Source: Marsupella aquatica (Eukaryota > Marchantiophyta). Taken from it: a stretch of DNA of 64,000 nt. The translations under genes and the position numbers were made by a program. Positions 23,399 to 32,418 of this stretch are shown here, piece by piece (the stretch's first letter is position 1; the number at the start of each line of letters is the position of its first letter). The notes under the pieces were generated by a model. The model saw nothing but the letters and a program-made list of their open reading frames with translations. It was not told the origin of the DNA and ran no database searches. The stretch covers positions 30,938,001 through 31,002,000 of the forward strand of contig OZ316892.1 of NCBI GenBank assembly GCA_973895155.1, written 5' to 3'.

Positions 23399-25120
23399 CT
23401 AATTGAAATTTATTTCAGACTCAGTCTCCCTCAACTCTCTCCTATGTCTCTTGTGGTTAGGGGAACAAGTAGGAAATTGCACAACCCTAAGGCCATCTCT
23501 ACTTCGAATCTTAGCAAAGTGAGTCCCATCATCCAAAACCTTGGTCTCCATCCTCATCTCAGTGATGAATGGCTGCCCTAAAATGACGCAATAAGGAAGG
23601 TTAATATGAACAAAAATATTCATGGGCTCAACAATGTTGCCAATCCTAGTTGTTACCCTAGGGCAAGCACCCCACAAGGCATTTTGATCCCTGTTAATGC
23701 CATTCACACCCCACTCAATATCTCGATCAACAAAGAATTTTCCTTCCTCATAAACCCTCATAGACATCAAGTTAACCTCAGACCCTGAGTCAATCAAAGC
23801 TCTCAAGGTTCCCTCAACTCCTCTCACCTCAATCTCTACCTCAGTACAAGCTCTTGCCCAAAAGGATTCCATGAAGGACTTCCCTCCCCACCCTAAGGAC
23901 TTGTTGACAATACTGAGGGTAGCATCATACACCCTAGTCCAATTGTAAGCACTATCACTCACAGGTTCAAAGTTCCTACTAATTGTAGGAAGCCCCTCAT
24001 ACTCATCTTTTACTGGACAACTGTTTTTTTTACATTTTCTGGCAGAAACTATCCAAGCTTTTTCAGAACTTGAGAGGGGAGGCTCAATATTAGGAAAATA
24101 ACCATGAGTGGTTTCGACTTTGGTCTCTCTACCTTCAACTTTCAACTCATCCTTCTCACTCTCCCTCACCCTTTTAAGCCAATCTTTCTCTGCACAAGAC
24201 AGGTTAGGAGCAAGTTCACAAGGATCCAAGTCACTCAAGTCCCTCTTTTTGCTAGTACATGGCATTGGCACTGTCTCCTCATCATTTTCAAGAAATTTCA
24301 TCCAATTACCATCCTCATCACTTTCACTTTCAGCTGATCCCTCCATGCTCTTGACTTTCAAACCCCTGCTACTGACTCCCAACTCATGGACTCGAGTAGG
24401 CAAAGTCCCTACCTCCCACACATTAGCATGGTAGGGAGACTTATCACTAGTCTCCTGGTCTTGATCCTTAACCTCACTTGACAAGGAAACAGGCCCTTCC
24501 TTGTACACTCTTTTCTTCCTAGCCTTGGCTAGGATAGCCTCTTGAATCTCTTTTCTCATCACTCCAAAGAGCTCCTCATTAGTGAACCCTCGTGCCTCCT
24601 GTTTCCAGAATTTCTGGGCAATGATATCAGGTTCAATTTCTCTCTCAACTTCTCTCCCTAGAACCCAACCTGGACTCTTTGAGGTTACCTTAGCATCCTC
24701 ATCCTTCAATTGGGGAGGGGGAAAACTCTCCTTCTCAATTGGCAAAGGTACATCTTCTGTAAACTGAACTTTCTTTTTGCCCTTTTCAGCAGCACTAAGC
24801 CTAGGGCTCTCTCGCCTCCTCTCTCCAACTTTTGCTTCCCAAGAAGCACCAACCTCAACAGCATAAGGTGAGATCAAGACAGGGTCATCCCAACCAGTTT
24901 TCTGACGAATGAAAGTAGCTAGTCTCTTTTTCTCAGCTTCACTAGGACCAGTAGAAGATGAAGGTTCAAGACCCAAGGTGTAAACCTCAGGCTCAAATGC
25001 AAGAGATACCATTTTTACCTCAGCTTCAGTCAAACGTTTCTCAACCAAGGCTTTCATCCCTCCTTTTCCATTGTTGAAAGGAATCTCCTCTCCTGACTCA
25101 AAATAGGCAAGTTTCCTCAT
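23399..25120 (-). pseudogene. G4 gag-pro, C-terminal part with aspartic protease
   Basis: 573 open codons whose 5' continuation lies at 40649-40869, on the other side of G1; the reading phase is preserved across the insertion when one 5-bp duplication is removed. Residues of about 30-400 are charged, Glu/Lys/Ser-rich linker. The C-terminal part has a retropepsin-type segment (TLRALIDSGSEVNLMS, near residue 440, catalytic DSG) and LPYCVILGQPF. It ends at TAG 23399, overlapped by the pol frame. The function would be maturation of the polyprotein. Split by G1 and joined to damaged gag, so counted as a pseudogene. Confidence 0.82.
23405..23411 (-). promoter_or_regulatory. candidate -1 ribosomal frameshift heptamer in G4
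   Basis: Minus strand A AAT TTC in the gag-pro frame, one codon before its TAG (23399-23401). It fits the X XXY YYZ slippery pattern. Slipping back one base gives AAA TTT and enters exactly the open pol frame, which is closed just upstream by TGA. The frames overlap by about 20 nt. Confidence 0.55.
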
Positions 25121-25122
25121 GC

Positions 25123-25127
25123 CTGGC
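25123..25127. repeat. G1 target-site duplication, left copy
   Basis: CTGGC directly before the left LTR; identical to 40644-40648 directly after the right LTR. Five bases is the usual size for gypsy integrases. Confidence 0.93.
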
Positions 25128-28100
25128 TGTGATGCCTAGACAGGAATCACTCGGCCAGTTAAGTGGGTAAAGCAGGAAGGCACCCTAGGAACACCTTAGT
25201 ATAGGGACAAAACAAGGAAAATATAAACCATTAGGGGCAACCATGGAACCCGGGCCGAGGCCGGAGGTAAGGACGCTGAGGGTGAAAACTCGATTAGGGT
25301 TAGGGCGCGTTAAGCGTCGGCGGCTAGGAAGGATCAACGGGAAGAAGGACCGGCAGAGGAGAGGGGTAAGGAGCGCTTGCAGGAGATGGTGGCTCATTTG
25401 CGAGCACGAACTAGGCAGACGACTACGGGAGGTCAGCTGCTTAGGCAAGCACTCGGGGGGAGAGTAGATATCGACGATCAACCTAAGGAGGGTATGAGCA
25501 ACGTCAATCAAGCGGCACATTTTTGGGGATGCCTGTTCAAACGGGCAACTGAGTACATCAAGACTTACGAGGACGAGGAATCAGAAAGGGCAGCTCGAGA
25601 ACGGCAGGAGCTCGCTCGATTGTGGGAGCTGCGCAAGACGGCTTTCTTAGGAGGCGAACTCATCAAGGACGAGTTCCTGTGGACGCCTACCTCCAATCAA
25701 CTCGACGATCTTCTATTTTGCAAAGACAGCGTCGTCGGCATCCGAGAGGCCATCAAGAACTGCAATGACATACACTGGGAATTAAAGGGTAGCACGGAAA
25801 GGTGGACCCAGGCAACGGTGCTAGGAGAAACCTCCACAGCAGCAGAGATGAAAAGGAAGGGAGCCGTCAATGATGAAGCCACCCCGGCAAAAAGAACGAG
25901 GTCGGCGGTACCAAAGAAGCCAGCCGAGCAGCAGAGCAGGAGGCAGGGAGAAGCCGAAGAGGAGGAGGTCGATCCCATCAAGGCCATTCCAACCAGGGAT
26001 GACACCTGGAAGGGCTGGGCGGCAACCATACCGGTGGAAGTGCAACTACATTTTGCACGGGAGGAGGATGCATGCTTTACGGCAATGCAAACCAAGAAGT
26101 ATCAAGGCTTCATGGCCGGATCCGGCTTAGAGGCCTTTGTAAGATTACCATGGCTGAAGCCGGAGGTACCGGAGTCAGACCTATTAGAATTCGTGGGGTC
26201 ATGGGAACCCGAGACCAATTGCACGAGGATATATGGGAAGGATTTCTATCTTACTCCCAAGGTAATTGCCGAAGTGTTTGGCTTGCCGATAGGCAATAAG
26301 ACCAAAGTTGATACCAGGAAGACCTTGCCTGACAAGGAGTTCCGGTCGTTCCCCGGGCCATCAACGAAGAATGGTTTCTTCCGGAACACCTGCACCAACC
26401 CGCACATAGGAGAGATGATCGACTTCTTGCGGGTGACCATGCATTGTAACTTGCCGAGGGCAGAGATCGGCAAGGCACATGTCTATCTGGCAGAAAGGCC
26501 AGACCCAAGCCGGGACTACAACGGGTACCTCCTCAACCAATTGAAGAAGATCTTAAAGGAGGAGCAGCAGGTAATCGGCATGGGGAGCGTGTCGCGGCTT
26601 GGCTATCACATGCCGCTGTTGTGCCGGTATGCCAGAGGTCAGACTTTTGCCCCAGTACTTCCCCTGCAGGTAAGGGCACCCGAGGAAGCTCCAACGCCGA
26701 GGCCATTGGCTGAGAAGCCTCAACCACCTGTTAGCCCTACGATCGAGCAGGTGTTTAGACCCAGGAAGGAGGACTTGCCGATGCAGCAACCAGGCATGCA
26801 GAGTCTGCTGAAACTACTGGAGAAAGAAAAGAAATCGGCATCGGCAACAACAACGGCAACGGCAACAATGCAGGACACTACTACAGAGGTAGGCCTACAC
26901 CGGCTCACAAGAGAAAACCCCTTTGCTGGAGACAAGGAGAGAATCAGGCCGGAATCCAAGCCAGGTGTTCGAATGTATGTGGGAATCTCAAGCTCCGAAT
27001 CTGAGGCAGAATTGCCAGAAGCTCCTACCGACGAAGAGGAGAGGGAGAAGCCGGACGTCCAAGAAGTAGAGGAGGCAGTGGAGGACTGCAGCCATGATAA
27101 TTCCGGCTATGGGTCGGACCATCACGTTCCAGGAGTAAGGACCTGTGGCCGGTTTGTCCCCACACTTCCAAGGGTAGTGCGAGGGGACCCCAACCAGCAG
27201 AGTAGCCCTGAGTCTCCCCCACCAGATGTTGCTCCCCCGAGCTTCGACGGCATAAAACAGATGGTGCAGGAATTTCAGGAGCGAATCAGGAAGGAAGAGG
27301 AGGCAGCCCTGGCTAGGGAAAAGGATTTACCAGGAGGAGATTGGCCGGAGGACATCAGGCGGCTAGCCAAAAAAGAAAGCAAACCTCTAGCCACGATTGA
27401 AGAGATCCGCAAGACGGCTTGGGAGCAGAGGCCGCGATGGGCGATGCCGATCACTTCTACTTACTCCACCTACGCTAAGAATAGAGCCATGGAGTATGGT
27501 GAGATGTGTGGGGAACTTGCACTCGGCATCTTTGGAGAGGAGTTGGAGGTAGGACCCTTTTTTCATAGGGAGCAGTTGGAGAAGCACCAATTAGAAGAAG
27601 CGGTGGCTTTAGAGAGAAGCAAGAAGGACGAGGTCATTCGGCGGCTTAGGAGGATGGAAGCCGAGATTGAAGATCTAAGGGCGGCCAAGAAAGCCCAAGA
27701 TGAACTGCGGATTAAACGGCATGAGCTGAACATCATGCAGGGGCAGTTGGACACCGCGCAGGCTGAGAATCAGAATATCAAGGATAAACTGACTCAGACG
27801 CAGGGAGAGTTGGCCGACACGATCAAAGAGAGGGAGAAGTGGAAGCAAGAGCTGAAGAATACAGAGGAGGCCCACATAACAGCCAACAGCCGGGCCATGG
27901 CGGAGACCCAAAGAAAGGAATGGGCGTTGAAGGGGGAGCTCGAGAAAATCCACGGAGCCCTTGAGCAGAAGGAGGCCGAGTTAGGGAAATCCTATCAAGG
28001 GATTATGGCGCTGCAGCAGGAGCTTGCGTCCCTGACGGCCAGCTTCAAGGCCGACCTAAGGGAGAAGGATGAGATGCTCGATCAGACTTACGCCAAGATG

Positions 28101-29769
28101 AACCAGATGGAGTCTGTCATCATTGCAGAGCTCGACAAGGAGCTAAGAGCAACCCGGGAGGAGAGGACTACCTTGAAACAAGAACGGGAGGAAGCCCAGA
28201 AGGAACTAGAGGAGGCACGCAAGGACCTAGATGAGACCCAGGAGGAGTTGGAGGAAATCACGAGGAAGATGGAGAACCTCCAGCGGCGGGCCGACAACCA
28301 AACAGAGCGGCTGAAGAAACAAGCCGCAGTATTTAAGTGCTTGTCTTCATCAGGCCCAACTCCAATTGGGGCAACCAAGTTACCAGGAGTGGTACTCGCC
28401 GAAGAAAAAGCCACGCCACCTGCACCAGTGCCGGAAGTAAGTGGGAAGGGGAAGGGACCAGCTGCCGAACCAGAAAAGAAGAAAAAGCGGAAACCTTCAG
28501 GGTCAAGGAGTAATCCGACTCCACAAGCCGTGATGACCAGGGAGGTAGAACCAGCACCATCCTCCGGCATGAATACGGCAATAGATCCCGCTATCATCAC
28601 AGGTGGGGCTGGTGCGGCCCAAGCCGAACTACTCAGTAATGAGGCCGGTATTCCAGATCCGCCTCTTGAGCAGGCCGGGGAGACCATAGCCGAGGCTGAG
28701 GCCGTAACCGATTCCCGAGCCGATGCCGACGCCGATGGTGGACCCAGTCAGGCCGATGGAGAGTTGACTCAGTCAAGGGCAGGTAATCTGTCAGAGAATG
28801 AACCTACGGCAGTGGCTGAGGAGGAAGCGTTGGGGGCGTCCATTAAGGATCCTCCACCGGTGTCGTGACGGTGCAAGGGCGCCGTTCCTTTTAGGGAGGG
28901 CGGACGTGGAGGGAGGAGGCATGAGTGGGCAGGGCGGGCGCTGATCTCCAAGTTTAGGATTAGGATCAGGACCAGGAGCGGCCCTGACACTTAGCTTAGT
29001 GGGATTGCGGTTCCACTGGTAGGAGCAACACTTGTGCTCCTGCCTCGCTGTACATAGGTAGATTACGGTCAGGTTAGATTAGGCTTACGCTGCAAGGAAT
29101 TGGGCGGATCCACTGCCAGGATAAGTACCTGGGCAGCGGGGAGCTCAGGGCCTCTTCTTTAGCAAGTTTTTAGTTTGCACCAGCCGGGCTGGGATCAAGT
29201 AGTACGAGAAGCTCTCGGTTAGTCATACAGTGACCCTTGTGTATATTCATGTTTCCTCATGCCTAAGAGCTGAATAGAGTTGGTCTCACGGCTTAGTTCG
29301 CAGAGCTTGTGTATGAGATGTACTGTTTGTATGGCAAGTGCATGGTATGACTCAGTCAGAATGAGTCATTTTGCTATTTGTGTGTCGCATTAACTTGTGT
29401 GAAGAGTGCCCACATCAACCAAAAGGAAGGAAAGTAAGCAGGGGAGTGAGAGTTGGATGTGTCGAGCTGAGAGAGGTGTCAGCGGCTTAACCAAGCCTAT
29501 TGGGGATCATTCCGACGGCGGAATCCAAACATACCTAACAAGACGGAGGGGAAGACAGGGGAAGGCCTAGATTAGGCCGGCTACGTATCTCATGACCCGA
29601 TGAAGGATCTGTCCAGTATATGTGTGTAAAATGTTAACAGTAGTAGTAGAAGGTTAGCAGCGTCCCATGCCACTAAGCCGCGGAAACGGCCTCGCCAAGC
29701 GCGAAACCTACGGGAATCAGCTTGAGCTGGGGGGTTTCTTGGGTTTAGGGAGCCATGGGACGCACCACA
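25128..29769 (+). repeat. G1 left LTR, 4642 bp, coding
   Basis: TGTG...CACA ends, followed by TTTT and the primer site. About 3.5 kb is a sense ORF (25377-28868). 28869-29769 is the non-coding 3' part (no gene seen), presumably R/U5. It differs from the right LTR by point changes, a 10-bp deletion after 25427 and a one-base difference near 29478. Confidence 0.95.
25386..28868 (+). CDS. LTR-encoded accessory protein of G1 (about 1160 aa)
   Basis: Uninterrupted frame inside the left LTR, first ATG 25386, TGA at 28866-28868. Layout: N-terminal helical region (about 1-115); basic linker (about 150-200); conserved domain (about 215-425) with LTPKVIAEVFGLP, NGFFRNTCTN, FLRVTMHCNLP and RLGYHMPLLCRYA, shared with the G2 and G3 LTR proteins. 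That domain recalls the plant 'putative plant transposon protein' domain found next to Athila-type elements. Then come a Pro/Glu-rich acidic stretch, a long coiled coil (about 730-980, dense E/K/L/Q heptads), a Lys-rich patch (KKKKRKPSGSR) and an acidic Ala/Asp tail. No protease, RT or envelope features, signal peptide or membrane segment. The right LTR has 10 extra bases that would join an upstream ATG (36108) to this frame, so the native N-terminus is unsettled. Function unknown. Confidence 0.72.
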   Translation: MVAHLRARTRQTTTGGQLLRQALGGRVDIDDQPKEGMSNVNQAAHFWGCLFKRATEYIKTYEDEESERAARERQELARLWELRKTAFLGGELIKDEFLWTPTSNQLDDLLFCKDSVVGIREAIKNCNDIHWELKGSTERWTQATVLGETSTAAEMKRKGAVNDEATPAKRTRSAVPKKPAEQQSRRQGEAEEEEVDPIKAIPTRDDTWKGWAATIPVEVQLHFAREEDACFTAMQTKKYQGFMAGSGLEAFVRLPWLKPEVPESDLLEFVGSWEPETNCTRIYGKDFYLTPKVIAEVFGLPIGNKTKVDTRKTLPDKEFRSFPGPSTKNGFFRNTCTNPHIGEMIDFLRVTMHCNLPRAEIGKAHVYLAERPDPSRDYNGYLLNQLKKILKEEQQVIGMGSVSRLGYHMPLLCRYARGQTFAPVLPLQVRAPEEAPTPRPLAEKPQPPVSPTIEQVFRPRKEDLPMQQPGMQSLLKLLEKEKKSASATTTATATMQDTTTEVGLHRLTRENPFAGDKERIRPESKPGVRMYVGISSSESEAELPEAPTDEEEREKPDVQEVEEAVEDCSHDNSGYGSDHHVPGVRTCGRFVPTLPRVVRGDPNQQSSPESPPPDVAPPSFDGIKQMVQEFQERIRKEEEAALAREKDLPGGDWPEDIRRLAKKESKPLATIEEIRKTAWEQRPRWAMPITSTYSTYAKNRAMEYGEMCGELALGIFGEELEVGPFFHREQLEKHQLEEAVALERSKKDEVIRRLRRMEAEIEDLRAAKKAQDELRIKRHELNIMQGQLDTAQAENQNIKDKLTQTQGELADTIKEREKWKQELKNTEEAHITANSRAMAETQRKEWALKGELEKIHGALEQKEAELGKSYQGIMALQQELASLTASFKADLREKDEMLDQTYAKMNQMESVIIAELDKELRATREERTTLKQEREEAQKELEEARKDLDETQEELEEITRKMENLQRRADNQTERLKKQAAVFKCLSSSGPTPIGATKLPGVVLAEEKATPPAPVPEVSGKGKGPAAEPEKKKKRKPSGSRSNPTPQAVMTREVEPAPSSGMNTAIDPAIITGGAGAAQAELLSNEAGIPDPPLEQAGETIAEAEAVTDSRADADADGGPSQADGELTQSRAGNLSENEPTAVAEEEALGASIKDPPPVS

Positions 29770-29773
29770 TTTT

Positions 29774-29793
29774 TGGCGCTAGATGGAGGGGGC
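29774..29793 (+). promoter_or_regulatory. primer-binding site of G1
   Basis: TGGCGCTAGATGGAGGGGGC, four bases after the LTR end, begins with TGG as expected for a tRNA 3' CCA. I could not assign the tRNA with confidence. 29794-30030 is the short leader before gag. Confidence 0.7.
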
Positions 29794-30030
29794 ATTTCTT
29801 AAGCCGTGAGATATGAAGTTAGAACGGAAGCGTAGGTAATGACTGACCTTACGCCGAGGGAAGAAAGAGTGATTCAACGGGAGAGAGCTCGACTGCAGCA
29901 GCTCGCCGGGTGGCATGATACACAATGACTGAGAGGGGCAGAAAGAGCTGGTAGCTCCGAAATTGGAAGTGGCGTCGAAGAAGACATACCAGAAGAAGAG
30001 TCGGTAAGGAGAAGTGAGTCTCCAACCGAC

Positions 30031-32418
30031 ATGGGGGAACCAGAGGCACGGCCAGACGAGAGGCCAGGGACCAGATTGAGCCAGCGGTCGCGCATACATT
30101 ACAAGGCATTTCATGGGAGAGGAGATGAGGATCCGGACGAATGGTTGGATGATTTCAAGGGAACCGCTGCAGCAAATGGAGAATCGGCCATCAAGATGCA
30201 GATTCTTCCCGGCCTGTTCAAGGGTGAGGCTAGGCCTTGGTACAGAGCATTAGATGTGGAAGATCAAGCCATCTGGGATATCTTCAAAACACTCTTTGTT
30301 AAGGAGTTTCGACCAATTGGAACTTCAGAACTAGCAGTGCTGAAGTTGGGACGACTTCGGTTCAAGGAGAACAAATCCTTCAGGAAGTTCTTGCAACGCT
30401 TTCAGAAACTGGTAAGACGTACAAAGACCAATGCATCTGAAGGTATGCAACTTCAATGGTTGGTGAATGCTTTGCCACAGAAGATGAGTTTTGCAATTAG
30501 GAAGGAGAACCCGGAGACTTTAGCCGAAGCAATTAAGGATATTCAATTATACATTAATGCAGATATCACAAGCCGGAAGAAACAGCTTAAGTCTGAGAGT
30601 TCCTCATCAGAAGAGGGATCACCCCATAAGAAAAAAGATAAGAAGAAGAAACATTCTAAGAAGTCTAGAAGTGATAAGTCAAGCTCGGATAGTGGGAGTA
30701 GCAAGAGTGAGTCATCTTCTAGTTCTAAAGAAGAAAAAACTACCAAAAGGAAGGGCAGAAGGAGAGGGAAGACGAAAGTCAAGCTGGAGGCTAAGCCACC
30801 AGATAACATCGTAGCCCTTACCGAGCAACTTAAGACTATCATTGCAGAGGTAAAACCGAAGAAGAAGGTAGTACAGGAGGATAGCTCTGTATGGTGTGCC
30901 TTATGTTATAAAACCGGACACCATAAAGATGCGTGTCCTAAGCTTAATACTAATCATGTTCGGCATGTGGCCGAGATCAGACCATGTCAGGGAGAAGTAG
31001 AGTACTTTTTAGGAGATGCCGCTGATAGTATTTTCGGCATCAGTGAGACTGGAGCACGAGACCTATCCAACAGACCTGCATCTCTATGGTCAGGGTTAAG
31101 GAACAATCCAGGAGAGATGTATCCTCGGATTATTCAGAACCCGTCAGTACCTCCTAGGCCGAATGTGCAAAGATTTGCGGCGTGCTATAATTGTGGTCAA
31201 CCTGGCCATTTTGCTAGAGAATGCCCGAATGCACGCAAACAGGGTGATGGACAACCAACTCAGCTATGTATGGGATGCCGACAGGAAGGTCATATGCTAG
31301 GGCAATGTCCTACTTGGTTGGCAGGCCTGGCCGCAAATCATAAACTTTTGCCGGTCAAGATCTTACCGCCAGGTACTACCCCCGGAGGAGTTCAAATCAA
31401 CCACATCGAACTAGGATGGCAAGAGGATGCCGAGGCAGAGTTTGTACCATCTGATGATGAGGCCGAAGCCCTATCAACCTTCTCAGAGGAGGATTTAGAT
31501 CATGATTGCTACCGGGTCTCTACTCGATCTACCAGAAGGAAGGAAAGGTGGGATGGGCTGGCCAAAAATAAAGGGAAGGTTACGGAGGAAAAGATCGACT
31601 CTTCGTCAACATCAACGGAAGGAGAAGGGAGGGCTCCGGCAATACAGGTAAGCCATGAGCCCACCAGTGAACCCAATCCTTCACAAGATAGCGACTTCAA
31701 TCGAGATCATCCTAAGTTGTTCTACCCCTCTGTTACGGCTAGTGTTAAGGAACAACTAAGAGAATTAGAAACCCTGGAGAATACCGAAGCCATTGCCAAG
31801 GATGTAAAACGAGCAAAAGCATTGTTTGCTTCGGAGGACCCAACAGCTGTGGAGACTAGCGTGGCAAAACTGGCCGAATCCAAGACGGAGACACCACCAG
31901 AGGAGAAGCCGATTGTTCCCTATGACCTGGCTAAAGATGTACTAGAATCTAGAGTCTCGGCAACAGTAGGTCAACTATTGAAAAATAGCCCGTACTTCCA
32001 GAAGCAATTAAGGAAGGCTATTCTCGGCAAGCCGAGATTACCCAAGGTAGCAACCAGATCCGACGTACTAATGATAGAAGAAGATCAAGGAGCCCCAGGA
32101 TTACCATTAATGATTCAAGGAGAATTATTACTACGGGTATCCATCGATGGAGGATCAGGGGTATGTATTATGATTGATTCAACAGCAAAAGGGTGGGGTC
32201 TAACACCGAAGATGACTGGAAGAGTGTTGAACATGGCCAATGGATATCAGGTCATTCCCACAGGAGTATTAACCGGCATCAAGACAGAGATAGGAGGTAT
32301 CTTCTTTAGCATTAACTATGTAGTAATGAAGCCGGTAAATCCTACGTCATTCCGGCTATTGATTGGTAGGCCATGGCTGTACCTAGCCGAGGTAATAGAA
32401 GATTGGGGTAAAAAGTAG
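30031..32418 (+). CDS. G1 gag with three zinc knuckles and protease-like domain
   Basis: ATG 30031 to TAG 32416-32418, 795 aa. Residues of about 25-175 match the Retrotrans_gag capsid family (DEWLDDFKG, KGEARPWYRAL, FKTLFVKEFRP, FRKFLQRFQKLVRRT). A Lys/Ser-rich basic stretch follows (about 185-255). Three CCHC knuckles are present: CALCYKTGHHKDAC, CYNCGQPGHFAREC and CMGCRQEGHMLGQC, the last two spaced as in nucleocapsids. After an acidic linker the end holds a retropepsin-type segment (VSIDGGSGVCIMID, near residue 705) with LLIGRPWLY. The same frame stays open for about 137 codons after TAG 32416, so read-through may link it to pol; alternatively the TAG is a mutation. Confidence 0.88.
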   Translation: MGEPEARPDERPGTRLSQRSRIHYKAFHGRGDEDPDEWLDDFKGTAAANGESAIKMQILPGLFKGEARPWYRALDVEDQAIWDIFKTLFVKEFRPIGTSELAVLKLGRLRFKENKSFRKFLQRFQKLVRRTKTNASEGMQLQWLVNALPQKMSFAIRKENPETLAEAIKDIQLYINADITSRKKQLKSESSSSEEGSPHKKKDKKKKHSKKSRSDKSSSDSGSSKSESSSSSKEEKTTKRKGRRRGKTKVKLEAKPPDNIVALTEQLKTIIAEVKPKKKVVQEDSSVWCALCYKTGHHKDACPKLNTNHVRHVAEIRPCQGEVEYFLGDAADSIFGISETGARDLSNRPASLWSGLRNNPGEMYPRIIQNPSVPPRPNVQRFAACYNCGQPGHFARECPNARKQGDGQPTQLCMGCRQEGHMLGQCPTWLAGLAANHKLLPVKILPPGTTPGGVQINHIELGWQEDAEAEFVPSDDEAEALSTFSEEDLDHDCYRVSTRSTRRKERWDGLAKNKGKVTEEKIDSSSTSTEGEGRAPAIQVSHEPTSEPNPSQDSDFNRDHPKLFYPSVTASVKEQLRELETLENTEAIAKDVKRAKALFASEDPTAVETSVAKLAESKTETPPEEKPIVPYDLAKDVLESRVSATVGQLLKNSPYFQKQLRKAILGKPRLPKVATRSDVLMIEEDQGAPGLPLMIQGELLLRVSIDGGSGVCIMIDSTAKGWGLTPKMTGRVLNMANGYQVIPTGVLTGIKTEIGGIFFSINYVVMKPVNPTSFRLLIGRPWLYLAEVIEDWGKK

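Noticed and set aside
25697-26095. Antisense frames of 75-200 codons opposite the LTR ORFs (also 28088-28687, 38963-39586)
   Set aside because: They mirror the codon bias of the sense coiled-coil protein (Ser/Leu runs opposite Glu/Lys codons) and appear identically in both LTR copies.
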